The notes below the pieces were generated by a model. The model saw only the letters and a program-made list of their open reading frames with translations. It searched no databases and was not told the origin of the DNA. A program made the translations under genes and the position numbers. Shown piece by piece: positions 35,635-43,852 of a stretch of 54,288 nucleotides of DNA; positions within the stretch are counted from its first letter, which is position 1; every line of letters begins with the position of its first letter. Location: assembly GCA_019931245.1 (NCBI GenBank), contig JAINDL010000024.1:1-54288 (forward strand), in the 5' to 3' direction. The DNA is from Bryobacteraceae bacterium CoA2 C42 (lineage in GTDB: Bacteria; Acidobacteriota; Terriglobia; Bryobacterales; Bryobacteraceae).

Positions 35635-36765
35635 TTAAGGCTGGGCGGCGGCCGGAGTGGGCCGCGGGCTGGCGTTGGGCGGTTTGGCGGGAGCGACGAA
35701 TTGCGGGGCAGCCGGACGGGAGACCTGCGCCGGGTCCATATTAAAATTAGGCAGGCGGGAGCCGGCGCTGCCGAACTGGACCCCCTGCACCTCGCCAATC
35801 CGGCGGATCTTTTCGCGCAGGCGATCGGCATCGGTGACCAGAGCGGGGAGTCCCTCCTGGGTGTCCGCGCCGGAGGCGGCGGGGCGGGCGGTCTCCGGAG
35901 GCGCCGGCGTCATGACGAAGATGGGCCCTTCGGCGGGCAGTTCCCCCTCGGGAATGGAGGCATGAACGCCTTCGAGCACGACGAGCACCTCTTCCAGTCC
36001 GTGTAGCAGGCCGCTCGGGTCGAGATAGATTTCTTTGAAGGTCAAGCCGGCCTTAACCACCTTGGCCTGCCCGGCGGGCAGACCCTTGGGGAAGACGCGG
36101 TCGTCGCCGGAGGTGAAAAACCATTCGCCCTCCTCAACCTTGATCTCGTTCTGCACCCAGTCAACCTGCACCTGACTGCGCCCGAGGCCCTTCAGCGTGC
36201 CGGGCACGCGGTTCTTCTGCGAGATGACGCCGGCGGCGAAGGTGGGATCGGTGATCAGCAGCACCTGGGCCGCACTCGGAAAGACGAAGGTCACCTTACC
36301 GACGATGCCATCGGGGGTGATGACGGGCATGCCGCGCTGCAGGCCGTCTTTTCTGCCGCGGTCGATGAAGACCACCTTCGAATTGGCGCCGGTGCCGGTG
36401 CCGATAACGCGGGCGGCGACGGTGCGGCTCCGGCTGCGCTCCTGAAACACGGCGAGCGCCTTGGCGCGGTCCGCGGTGGCGAGTTCGGTGCGCAGGAATT
36501 GATTTTCGAGCTTCAGGCGGTCTGTTTCGGCCCGCAGCCGGACATTGTCCTGGTTGACGCCGAGCAGGACGAAATACCGCGCGAAGAAGCCTACGGTGCC
36601 TGACCGCATCGCCTCGAGGCCCTTGGCGAGCGGAGAGACGGCCGTGACGGTCCAGACGCGCAGCAGCGTAACATCCTGATTGGTCCGTACCTGGTAGGCC
36701 AGCACGATCAATTGCGCGGCGACTACCACGACAAGCACGGCCAAATTGCGGTACCGGCTGAGCAT
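35635..36765 (-). CDS. mreC: Rod shape-determining protein MreC
   Basis: 376 residues. N-terminal membrane anchor (about 7-24), a coiled coil (about 75-110, NVRLRAETDRLKLENQFLR), and the double beta-barrel core (about 115-285) with VIGTGTGANSKVVFIDRG, GMPVITPDGIVGKV and VFPKGLPAGQ. About 90 further residues form a Pro/Ala-rich C-terminal tail, longer than in standard MreC. It links MreB to PBP2 in the periplasm. Order mreB-mreC-mreD-mrdA-rodA is the canonical one. Confidence 0.93.
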   Translation of the reverse strand: MLSRYRNLAVLVVVVAAQLIVLAYQVRTNQDVTLLRVWTVTAVSPLAKGLEAMRSGTVGFFARYFVLLGVNQDNVRLRAETDRLKLENQFLRTELATADRAKALAVFQERSRSRTVAARVIGTGTGANSKVVFIDRGRKDGLQRGMPVITPDGIVGKVTFVFPSAAQVLLITDPTFAAGVISQKNRVPGTLKGLGRSQVQVDWVQNEIKVEEGEWFFTSGDDRVFPKGLPAGQAKVVKAGLTFKEIYLDPSGLLHGLEEVLVVLEGVHASIPEGELPAEGPIFVMTPAPPETARPAASGADTQEGLPALVTDADRLREKIRRIGEVQGVQFGSAGSRLPNFNMDPAQVSRPAAPQFVAPAKPPNASPRPTPAAAQP

Positions 36766-36785
36766 AGAAACGGAGGCAGGCGGCT

Positions 36786-37811
36786 TTACTCGATGGCGAT
36801 GCGGCGCAGGAGTTTAAAGTCGGTCAACATCTTTCCGGTACCGAGCACAACGCTGGCCAGCGGATCTTCGGCGATCGAGACGGGCAGGCCGGTCTCCTCG
36901 CGGATGCGTTTATCGAGATTTTTGAGCATGGCGCCGCCGCCGGACAGGACGATGCCGCGGTCGCTGATGTCGGCCGAGAGTTCGGGCGGGGTGCGTTCGA
37001 GCGCGACGCGAATGGCGTTCATGATGGTGGCCACGCACTCAGAGAGGCTTTCGCGGATCTCGGTATCGTCGATGGTGATCGTCTTTGGAACGCCTTCAAT
37101 CAGGTTGCGGCCTTTGATCTCCATCGTGAGGGGCTTGTCGAGCGGGTAGGCCGAACCGACGGTCATCTTCACCTGCTCGGCGGTCCGTTCGCCGATGAGC
37201 AGGTTATATTTCCGCTTCAGATACTGCATGATCGCGTCGTCCATTTCGTTGCCGGCCACGCGGACCGACCGTGAGTACACGATGCCGGAAAGCGAGATGA
37301 CGGCCACGTCGGTGGTGCCGCCGCCGATGTCGACGACCATGTTGCCGGAGGGCTCGGTGATGGGCAGGCCGGCGCCGATGGCGGCCACCATGGCCTGTTC
37401 GACGAGGAAGACCTCGGAGGCCTTGGCGCGGTAGGCGCTGTCGATGACGGCGCGCTTTTCCACCTGCGTGATTTCGCTTGGCACACCGATGACGATGCGC
37501 GGATGGACGAGCATCTTGCGACCGTGCGCCTTCTGAATGAAGTAGTTGAGCATCCGCTCGGTGACTTTGAAGTCGGCGATGACGCCGTCCTTCATCGGGC
37601 GAATGGAGACGATGTTGCCCGGCGTGCGGCCCAGCATCTCCTTGGCCTCCTTGCCGACGGCTTCCACCTCGCCATTACCCTTGTTGATCGCCACGATCGA
37701 GGGCTCATTGACAACAATCCCCTTGCCTTTGGCGAAGACCAACGTGTTGGCCGTTCCAAGGTCGATAGCAAGGTCAGAGGAGAAAAGGCTGAACAGGGAA
37801 CGCAGATTCAT
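36786..37811 (-). CDS. mreB: Actin-like rod shape protein MreB
   Basis: 341 residues, standard length. Amphipathic N-terminus MNLRSLFSLFSS that binds membrane, phosphate-1 loop DLAIDLGTANT at about 14-24, GVPSEITQVEKRA, phosphate-2 DIGGGTTDVAVI at about 160-171 and adenosine motif SGGGAMLKNLD near 300. First gene of the cell-shape run on the minus strand. GAGG about 12 bases upstream is a weak ribosome site. Confidence 0.97.
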   Translation of the reverse strand: MNLRSLFSLFSSDLAIDLGTANTLVFAKGKGIVVNEPSIVAINKGNGEVEAVGKEAKEMLGRTPGNIVSIRPMKDGVIADFKVTERMLNYFIQKAHGRKMLVHPRIVIGVPSEITQVEKRAVIDSAYRAKASEVFLVEQAMVAAIGAGLPITEPSGNMVVDIGGGTTDVAVISLSGIVYSRSVRVAGNEMDDAIMQYLKRKYNLLIGERTAEQVKMTVGSAYPLDKPLTMEIKGRNLIEGVPKTITIDDTEIRESLSECVATIMNAIRVALERTPPELSADISDRGIVLSGGGAMLKNLDKRIREETGLPVSIAEDPLASVVLGTGKMLTDFKLLRRIAIE

Positions 37812-37877
37812 GAAAAACGCTTGCCTCAGGGTAGCACAGCGGACTCTTTCTTTTCAGTAAATTACACGCGTATTCGC

Positions 37878-38672
37878 TCAGGGAACGGTCAAGGCGAGCT
37901 GCTTCATGCGCGCAAAGACGAACTCGAGGGCGGCGCGGTGGGGCGCCGGGTCGGCGACGGGGTGGCCGCGCAGGTAGGAGGCGATCTCCTCGGAGGCCAG
38001 GACGATGACGGGAAAACGGCGGCGCAGGGCCGCGAGAAAAGCTGGCTGGCCCGGCCAATCGCCGGCGCCGAGCGCGACGTCGACCCACATGGCCACCTGG
38101 CTGAGCGTCTGGCAGCGGCCGACGCCCCCGGCCGCGCCCGGCGTCTGCTCCATCTGGCGCAGGGCGGCGGCGAGTCCGGCAAACCAGGACGCCTTCCAGG
38201 CCACGCCCCGCCTCTCCATCTCCTGGCGGATGAGGATGTGCTGGACGGCGTCGAGGGCATGGATGCTGAGGCAGGCCGCTTCCCCGCCCTGGTAGGCGGG
38301 CGCCGGGTACCGTTTCGCCTTGAGCCAGATGTGGCCGAACTCGTGGGCGATGACGGCCTGTTCCGCCTCGTCGGCACCGGCCAGGAGCGGATTGATCAGT
38401 ACGAAACTGACGCGGCCGTCCGCCGTGATGGTGTTGACGGTCATCGCCTGCGCACCCCGATATTGCGAAACGAAGCCAGGCTGGCTCGTGTAGGGAGCGA
38501 GGAGTTCGCGCCGGGGGGTCTCGGGCGGAAGATCGAGCACGGTGGTCTGGCCGTTGGCGGGCAGACGGAGGAGGACCACGGCGATCCGGCCCACCTGTTC
38601 GATCTCCTGCTGCCAGTTGGCGAGGGAGGGCGGCAGCATCACCTCGCAGATCAGAAAGAATATCCAGCCCAT
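37878..38672 (-). CDS. Putative HEFGH zinc metallopeptidase
   Basis: 264 residues. The zinc motif HEFGH lies at 110-114 in VIAHEFGHIWLKAK, with Glu131 (GGEAACLSIH) as a possible third ligand. No other family signature is recognised. The N-terminus (MGWIFFLICEVMLPPS) is only mildly hydrophobic; export is uncertain. AAAGGAG five bases before the ATG is a strong ribosome site. It shares a 45-base divergent promoter region with the propeller lipoprotein and sits upstream of mreB on the same strand, separated by 66 bases. Confidence 0.65.
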   Translation of the reverse strand: MGWIFFLICEVMLPPSLANWQQEIEQVGRIAVVLLRLPANGQTTVLDLPPETPRRELLAPYTSQPGFVSQYRGAQAMTVNTITADGRVSFVLINPLLAGADEAEQAVIAHEFGHIWLKAKRYPAPAYQGGEAACLSIHALDAVQHILIRQEMERRGVAWKASWFAGLAAALRQMEQTPGAAGGVGRCQTLSQVAMWVDVALGAGDWPGQPAFLAALRRRFPVIVLASEEIASYLRGHPVADPAPHRAALEFVFARMKQLALTVP

Positions 38673-38682
38673 GGTGCTCCTT

Positions 38683-38710
38683 TTGATTCCAATACCCTGT
38701 TGATTACACT
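38683..38710 (+). promoter_or_regulatory. Candidate promoter for the lipoprotein gene
   Basis: TTGATT at 38683-38688 and TACACT at 38705-38710 with a 16-base spacer; each matches four of six sigma-70 consensus bases. The predicted start site falls at about 38717, next to the TTG start codon at 38718, so the mRNA would be leaderless. Weak evidence. Confidence 0.35.
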
Positions 38711-38717
38711 ATAAGAG

Positions 38718-39827
38718 TTGCTCTCCCGACGTCATCTGCTGGCCTCCCCGCTGGCCCTCGCCGCCTGCCGCAAGGAGAAGGCCAATGGTTTTGACGGCTA
38801 CGCGTTCGTGGCCAATCAGGAGGGCCAGGCCATTGCCGCCGTCGATCTGACCGCGTTTGCCGTGGCCAAGCACATCCGTATCGACGGGCAGCCGAAGTCG
38901 GTGCTGGCCCACCCGACGCGCGAAGCGGTCTACGCTCTTGGCGCCGGCAGTGGCGCGATCTACGAGATCGACCCGGCGCAGCTGGCTTTTCGGCGGAAGG
39001 TTACCGTTGCCGTCGACCTTGCGGACCTGCAGCTGAGCGATACGAACGAGCTGTGGGCGCTGAGCCGCGACCCGCGGCAGCTGCTGCGGCTCGACCCGGC
39101 CACGCTGCGTCCGGAGCGGCAGGTGGCGCTGCCCGCCCCGCCGGTTTCGCTTGCGCTCGCGCAGCGCGAGCCGTGGGCGCTGGTGACCTACGAAGAGCAC
39201 CCGCCCACTCTGATCCACCGTGCCGAGGGGCGCATAACGGCGCAGTTCCGATTGCCGCACCCGCCCACGCTGGCCGCGTTTCAAAGCAACGGGCGGGCCG
39301 TAATCTTCGCCGCCCGCGATGCGCAACTGCTCTCGCTTTACGAACTGCCGAGCCTCCGGCACATCACCCATTTGCCGCTCGCGCTGCGGCCGGAACGGTT
39401 CTGCTTCAAGCCCGATGGCGGCCAGCTGTTCCTCACGGGCCAGGGGCTCGATGCGGTCGTCGTGGTTTATCCGTACCGCGCCGAGGTGGCCGAGACGGTG
39501 CTGGCGGGCCGGGCGCCGGGGGCGATGACGGCGGCTTCGACGCCGGAGGTGGATTTTCTGTTCGTAGCCAGCCCGACGCGCAACGACGTCAGTATTCTCG
39601 ACATTGTTACGCACAAGACGATCGCGGTCGTGAGCGTGGGGCAGGACCCGGGTTTTCTCACCGTCACCCCGGATAACCAGTACGTTCTCGTGCTGAACCG
39701 CGCGAGCGGCGATATGGCGGTGCTGCGCATCAAGTCGATTGTTCCGAACCGGAACAAGACGGCGCCGTTGTTCACGATGATCCCGGTGGGTTCGCGGCCG
39801 GTGCAGGCCGTGGTGCGCGGCGTTTGA
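38718..39827 (+). CDS. YncE-like beta-propeller lipoprotein
   Basis: 369 residues. The N-terminus LSRRHLLASPLALAACRKE has twin arginines and a lipobox ending at Cys17 (LAAC), so a Tat-exported lipoprotein is likely. The rest is a propeller of YVTN-like blades (YAFVANQEGQAIAAVDL, KSVLAHPTREAVYALG, LFVASPTRNDVSILDI, QYVLVLNRASGDMAVL). The start is TTG: an in-frame stop lies two codons upstream, and no ATG or GTG would keep the signal. First of a three-gene exported-protein run. Confidence 0.8.
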   Translation: MLSRRHLLASPLALAACRKEKANGFDGYAFVANQEGQAIAAVDLTAFAVAKHIRIDGQPKSVLAHPTREAVYALGAGSGAIYEIDPAQLAFRRKVTVAVDLADLQLSDTNELWALSRDPRQLLRLDPATLRPERQVALPAPPVSLALAQREPWALVTYEEHPPTLIHRAEGRITAQFRLPHPPTLAAFQSNGRAVIFAARDAQLLSLYELPSLRHITHLPLALRPERFCFKPDGGQLFLTGQGLDAVVVVYPYRAEVAETVLAGRAPGAMTAASTPEVDFLFVASPTRNDVSILDIVTHKTIAVVSVGQDPGFLTVTPDNQYVLVLNRASGDMAVLRIKSIVPNRNKTAPLFTMIPVGSRPVQAVVRGV

Positions 39828-39895
39828 GGGAGGCGCGTGAGGGACGGATGGCCCGTTTTGCGCGTAAAGACCAGGAGGCCGGAAACGGAGTCACG

Positions 39896-40996
39896 ATGAG
39901 AGCCCTCACGGTAATGCTAGCCATGGTTGCGCTGCTATGGGGACAGGAGCCCGACTGGGCCGGAACTTTCGCGAGCGGCGAAATGCGGCTGCAACTCCGG
40001 CGCGGGGCGGCCGGCGCGTTCGCGGGCACGATAGAAATCAAGGGCCAACAGCTGCCGGTGCAGGCGACGGCCAGCGGCGGCCGTCTGCAGGGAACATTTG
40101 CCGCCGGCGGCCAGCGTTTTCCCTTCACGGTCACGGGGGCGGGAGCGCAGTTGCGGCTGGTGAGCGAGGGGCATGAGTATCTGCTTGCCCGCGAGACAGC
40201 GGCGCCGGCGGGGGGCGCGGAGCACCGGCACGCGAGCGGCTTTTCCGTCGAGCCGCCGGCGGGCTGGACGGCCACGGATAAAGATCAGGCTGTTCTGCTG
40301 CAGCCGCCGGACGGCGTTGCCGATGAGTTCTACATGGCGCTCGTGCAGGAGGGCTACAACGCGGCCGAGGAGAGCGCGGAGGTGCGGCAATTGAGCGAGA
40401 TGTTTCTCGCTAAGGCGGCTAGCGTCCGGCGCTCCGGCGACCGGGAGGCGATCCCCGGCGGGGCGGCCTATCACTGGGAGGTGGTGCACCCTGAGACGCG
40501 GCAGATGGCCGGGCTGTCGATCTACGTGGCGGCGCGGGGCAGCCGGGCGCATCTGGTGGTGGCGGCCGGGCCGGTGGACCGGGTGCGGGCGCGGCAGCCG
40601 CTGCTGGGGCCCCTGGTGCAGTCGATTCGCTCCACGGCGCCCCCGGCGGGCGCCACCTCGCCGCTCACGCGGCAGTGGGATCAGAAACTGCGGGGCAAGA
40701 TGGTGCGCCAGTTTTGGGCGAGCCAGGGGATGTCCACCGATAAGACGCATTTTCTGAACGCCGATGGGTCGTACGCGTTTTCGAGCAGCAGCATGGTGAG
40801 CGTGGATGTCGCCGGGGCCAGCGGCGGCAGCTACGGGAAAGACGACCAACGCGGGCGCTGGAGCATCGTCGAACGGGGTGGCGCGCCGTATCTGCAGATC
40901 CTCTATATCTCGGGGGAGTCGCGGCTGTTGGCCATCACCGCGGACGCGACGAACTGGTATCTGAACGGAGAAAAGGCGTTCGCGGTGGAACGGTAA
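39896..40996 (+). CDS. Exported protein of unknown function
   Basis: 366 residues with a signal peptide (MRALTVMLAMVALLWGQ). The first 110 residues are beta-rich (WAGTFASGEMRLQLRRG, GTIEIKGQQLPVQA), then FSVEPPAGWTATDKDQAV and an alpha/beta part (about 120-250), then a C-terminal part with DGSYAFSSSSMVSVDVAG and RGRWSIVERGGAPYLQI. I recognise no family with certainty. The ATG at 39896 has CGGAG six bases upstream. It ends 3 bases before the caspase-like gene, so the two are cotranscribed. Confidence 0.75.
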   Translation: MRALTVMLAMVALLWGQEPDWAGTFASGEMRLQLRRGAAGAFAGTIEIKGQQLPVQATASGGRLQGTFAAGGQRFPFTVTGAGAQLRLVSEGHEYLLARETAAPAGGAEHRHASGFSVEPPAGWTATDKDQAVLLQPPDGVADEFYMALVQEGYNAAEESAEVRQLSEMFLAKAASVRRSGDREAIPGGAAYHWEVVHPETRQMAGLSIYVAARGSRAHLVVAAGPVDRVRARQPLLGPLVQSIRSTAPPAGATSPLTRQWDQKLRGKMVRQFWASQGMSTDKTHFLNADGSYAFSSSSMVSVDVAGASGGSYGKDDQRGRWSIVERGGAPYLQILYISGESRLLAITADATNWYLNGEKAFAVER

Positions 40997-40999
40997 GTC

Positions 41000-42430
41000 A
41001 TGAAACTGGTTGGTTTGCTCCTTCTTGTCTGGCCTCTGGCGGCGCAGGGGCCGCAGCGCGATCTGAAGTTGGAACCGCCGCGGAAGCTGGCGCTCGTCAT
41101 CGGCAACGGCAACTACCCGAAGTGGCCCCTGCGCAATCCGGCTAACGATGCGCAGGCGGTGGCGGGGGCGCTCACCGAGATCGGCTTTGCCACGACGACG
41201 GCGGTGGACGTCACCCTGCCCAACCTGGACCGGGCCGTTTCGGGGCTGGTGAGCCGGGTGCGCCCCGGGGACGTGGTCGCCTTCTACTACGCCGGCCACG
41301 GCTTTCAGCTTGAAGGCGAGAACTACCTGGTGCCGGTGGACTTTGACGCCAAGGACGAGACCGACGCCAAGTACGCGGCCTACGCGGCCTCGCGGGTGCA
41401 GGAACGGGTGGAGAAGGCGGGGGCGCGGGTGACGCTGGTGGTACTCGACGCCTGCCGGAACAATCCGTTTGCCGCGAAGCGTGCGGCCGGGGGCGGACTG
41501 GCGGCGATGGGTTCGGGCAAGGGCACGCTGATAGCGTTTGCCACGGCGCCGGGTCAGACGGCCGACGATAATCCGAATGGCAATAACGGCCTGTTTACCA
41601 CGCATCTGATTACCGCGCTGCGAGAGCCCGGCCTCACGCTCGACCAGGTGTTCAACCGGGTCCGGGAGCGGGTGCATAATGCCTCGGGCGGCCGGCAGGT
41701 GCCGTGGACGGTGTCGAGTGTGATTGGCGATGTCTACCTGCGGCCGGGTGCGGGTGGTGCGCCGGGCGCGCCGCCAGGCGCGTCCGTCGAAGGGCCGGCC
41801 ATCGTGCCGCCGCCCGTGCAGAACCCGCTGGCGCGTATTGTGACCAACTCCGTGGCGCCCGCCGAACGCCCGAGGGTTCCGGACATGGGCGCCGGCAACG
41901 CGGCCTATCAGCGGGGCGACACCGAAGAGGCGGCCCGGGTGGCGCAGGAGATTCTACGGGGAGACGCCACCAACCGCGACGCGCTGCTGTTGCTCACCTA
42001 CGTGCACTTCCGCGAGCAGCGTTGGGATCTGTTTGCCTCCACCGCCGTGCAGGCGCTGCGGGCCGGGGCGACGCTGCCCTTCCAAGTCGGCCACCACCAC
42101 ACCCTGACCGGTGCGCACGCCGCCAACCTGACGGTCTCCCGCGACCGGATCCAGTACCAGATCACGGGCGGCAACTGCACGGGCAAAAGCTTCTCGCTGC
42201 CGCTGGCCAACCTGGTGGCGGCGCAGGCCACCAGCAACACCCAGGGCGTTCCGTTTCTCAGCCTGAAAATTAATGACGAGAAGGGCAAGACGCAGAACTT
42301 CAATTTCGTCGACCCGGCCACCGAGGTGCGAGAAAATCCAAACGGTCTGCCGCTGCTGGTCAGCCCGCCGCGGGCGGCGCAACTCGTGCAGGCCGTCGCG
42401 GTAATTTTGCAGCAGACGAGACAGCCCTAG
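41000..42430 (+). CDS. Secreted caspase-like (orthocaspase, peptidase C14) protein
   Basis: 476 residues with a short Sec signal (MKLVGLLLLVWPLAAQ). The caspase p20-like domain covers about 28-250: RKLALVIGNGNYPKWPLRNPANDA, the catalytic His100 in FYYAGHGFQ and Cys152 in VVLDACRNNPF, then GKGTLIAFATAPGQTA and GLFTTHLITAL. The C-terminal half (about 300-476) has a helical, TPR-like stretch (NAAYQRGDTEEAARVAQEIL) and a beta part. Prokaryotic relatives cleave after basic residues; function here is unknown. Its last bases carry the candidate his promoter. Confidence 0.88.
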   Translation: MKLVGLLLLVWPLAAQGPQRDLKLEPPRKLALVIGNGNYPKWPLRNPANDAQAVAGALTEIGFATTTAVDVTLPNLDRAVSGLVSRVRPGDVVAFYYAGHGFQLEGENYLVPVDFDAKDETDAKYAAYAASRVQERVEKAGARVTLVVLDACRNNPFAAKRAAGGGLAAMGSGKGTLIAFATAPGQTADDNPNGNNGLFTTHLITALREPGLTLDQVFNRVRERVHNASGGRQVPWTVSSVIGDVYLRPGAGGAPGAPPGASVEGPAIVPPPVQNPLARIVTNSVAPAERPRVPDMGAGNAAYQRGDTEEAARVAQEILRGDATNRDALLLLTYVHFREQRWDLFASTAVQALRAGATLPFQVGHHHTLTGAHAANLTVSRDRIQYQITGGNCTGKSFSLPLANLVAAQATSNTQGVPFLSLKINDEKGKTQNFNFVDPATEVRENPNGLPLLVSPPRAAQLVQAVAVILQQTRQP

Positions 42431-42446
42431 CGAAGTTTGCTATCCT
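42418..42446 (+). promoter_or_regulatory. Candidate his operon promoter
   Basis: GAGACA at 42418-42423 and TATCCT at 42441-42446, 17-base spacing, each four of six consensus positions. The predicted transcription start at about 42453 would place the leader-peptide ATG (42455) at or next to the 5' end of the RNA, so the leader peptide may be leaderless. It overlaps the end of the caspase-like gene. Confidence 0.4.
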
Positions 42447-42454
42447 ATTTGTTC

Positions 42455-42523
42455 ATGCGGTTGACGCTCCATCGCCTGCACCCCCACCATCGCCATCCGG
42501 CGACCGGGCAGGCTGGATTCTAG
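42455..42523 (+). CDS. hisL: His operon leader peptide
   Basis: A 22-codon frame, ATG 42455 to TAG 42521-42523. Residues 6-14 read HRLHPHHRH: five His codons within nine positions (CAT 42470, CAC 42479, CAC 42485, CAT 42488, CAT 42494). It lies upstream of hisI, between the candidate promoter and an intrinsic terminator. This is the arrangement of a transcription-attenuation leader, where scarce charged tRNA-His stalls the ribosome on these codons. No Shine-Dalgarno is obvious; leaderless initiation is possible. Too short for ordinary gene callers. Confidence 0.8.
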   Translation: MRLTLHRLHPHHRHPATGQAGF

Positions 42524-42573
42524 CTTCGCGATTGTCTCCTCGCAAGCTCCGATGACTTCCTCACCAGCCCGCC
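42474..42573 (+). promoter_or_regulatory. His attenuator: alternative 1:2 and 2:3 pairings
   Basis: Segment 1 (42474-42479, GCCTGC) lies within the His codons and pairs perfectly with segment 2 (42508-42513, GCAGGC); a small TCGCC/GGCGA hairpin (42490-42494 with 42499-42503) fits inside. Segment 2 extended (42507-42516) pairs with segment 3 (42564-42573) in nine of ten positions. Segment 3 includes most of the 5' arm of the terminator. A ribosome stalled on His codons would cover segment 1, favour 2:3 and so prevent the terminator. Confidence 0.75.
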
Positions 42574-42597
42574 GCGAAAACGGCGGGTTTTTTCTTT
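42568..42597 (+). terminator. Intrinsic terminator of the his attenuator
   Basis: Stem CCCGCCG (42568-42574) with CGGCGGG (42581-42587), seven GC pairs, loop CGAAAA, followed by TTTTTTCTTT (42588-42597). The hisI ATG follows at once at 42598, so the only purine-rich candidate ribosome site is the 3' arm of the stem; the hairpin could also hinder hisI translation. Confidence 0.9.
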
Positions 42598-42972
42598 ATG
42601 GATCTAGACTTCAAAAAATCGGACGGCCTGGTAACCGCCGTCATCCAACACTACGAAACCAAGCGGATTCTCATGGTCGGCTACATGAACGAGGAGTCGT
42701 TCCGGCTGACCGTCGAGCGGGGCTACGCGATCTTTTTCTCCCGCAGCCGGCAGAAACTGTGGCTCAAGGGCGAATCCTCCGGCCATAAGCTGCTGGTCAA
42801 GTCGATTCAGACCGACTGCGATAGCGACGCCGTGCTCGTGCAGGTGGACCCGGTCGGCCCCGGCGTCTGCCACGAGGGCTATGAAAGCTGCTTCTTCCGG
42901 ACGCTAACCGACGGTGAGTGGCAGGTCTCGGAAGCGCCAGCCTACGATCCGAAGGCGGTATATGACAAATAA
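42598..42972 (+). CDS. hisI: Phosphoribosyl-AMP cyclohydrolase
   Basis: 124 residues; opens the purine ring of phosphoribosyl-AMP (third step of histidine synthesis). Landmarks: [10 protein letters not shown] at about 26-35, [33 protein letters not shown] with metal-binding Asp and Cys, and [11 protein letters not shown]. The HisE pyrophosphatase domain found fused in many bacteria is absent, and no separate hisE is in the window. First structural gene, directly after the attenuator terminator. Overlaps hisG by 11 bases. Confidence 0.95.
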   Translation: MDLDFKKSDGLVTAVIQHYETKRILMVGYMNEESFRLTVERGYAIFFSRSRQKLWLKGESSGHKLLVKSIQTDCDSDAVLVQVDPVGPGVCHEGYESCFFRTLTDGEWQVSEAPAYDPKAVYDK

Positions 42973-43840
42973 GAAGTTAAAGCTCGGTATTCCGAAGGGC
43001 AGTCTCGAAAACGCGACGATCGACCTGTTCCGCCGCGCCGGATTTAACATCTCGGTGTCGAGCCGTAGTTACTTCCCGTCGATTGATGATCCGGAGATTG
43101 AGTGCATGCTCATCCGGGCGCAGGAGATGGCCCGGTATGTCGAAGACGGCATTCTGGACGCGGGTTTGACGGGTCTGGACTGGGTGAAGGAGTCCGAGGC
43201 CGAAGTGGAGACGGTGGCGGATCTTGTCTACTCGAAGGCCAGCTTCGGCAAGGTGCGCTGGGTGCTGGCGGTGCCCGAATCGTCGCCCGTGCAGAGCGTG
43301 AAGGACCTGGAAGGCAAGATCATTGCCACCGAACTGGTGCAGTTCACGAAGAACTATCTGAAGGCCAACGGGGTGACGGCGAAAGTCGAGTTCTCCTGGG
43401 GGGCGACCGAGGTGAAGCCGCCGGTGCTGGCCGATGCGATTGTCGAGGTGACCGAGACCGGCTCCTCGCTACGGGCCAATAAGCTGCGGATCGTCGCAGA
43501 GCTGATGAGTTCGAACACGCAATTGATCGCCAATAAGACGTCCTGGACCGATGCCTGGAAGCAGCAGAAGCTGAGCGATATCCGTCTGCTGCTCGACGGC
43601 GCCATTGCCGCGCTCGGCAAGGTGGGCTTGATGCTGAACGTGCGGCGAGCCGACCTTGAAAAGGTGCTGGCCACGCTGCCGGCGCTGAAGGACCCGACCG
43701 TTTCGCAGTTGAGCGATTCCGAGTGGGTAGCGGTGAATACTATCCTGGACGAGATCACCGTGCGGAACCTGATTCCGCGGCTCAAGGCCGCCGGGGCGCA
43801 GGGCATTGTCGAGTATCCGCTCAATAAGATTGTGATGTAA
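42962..43840 (+). CDS. hisG: ATP phosphoribosyltransferase, long form
   Basis: 292 residues; first and feedback-controlled step. [15 protein letters not shown] at the N-terminus, [12 protein letters not shown], the PRPP-binding [17 protein letters not shown] at about 162-178, and a C-terminal ACT-like regulatory domain (about 215-292). This is the long, self-sufficient form, so no HisZ is needed. The ATG at 42962 (MTNKKLKLG) gives the family N-terminus. Confidence 0.95.
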   Translation: MTNKKLKLGIPKGSLENATIDLFRRAGFNISVSSRSYFPSIDDPEIECMLIRAQEMARYVEDGILDAGLTGLDWVKESEAEVETVADLVYSKASFGKVRWVLAVPESSPVQSVKDLEGKIIATELVQFTKNYLKANGVTAKVEFSWGATEVKPPVLADAIVEVTETGSSLRANKLRIVAELMSSNTQLIANKTSWTDAWKQQKLSDIRLLLDGAIAALGKVGLMLNVRRADLEKVLATLPALKDPTVSQLSDSEWVAVNTILDEITVRNLIPRLKAAGAQGIVEYPLNKIVM

Positions 43841-43852
43841 GGCAGGGGAAGT

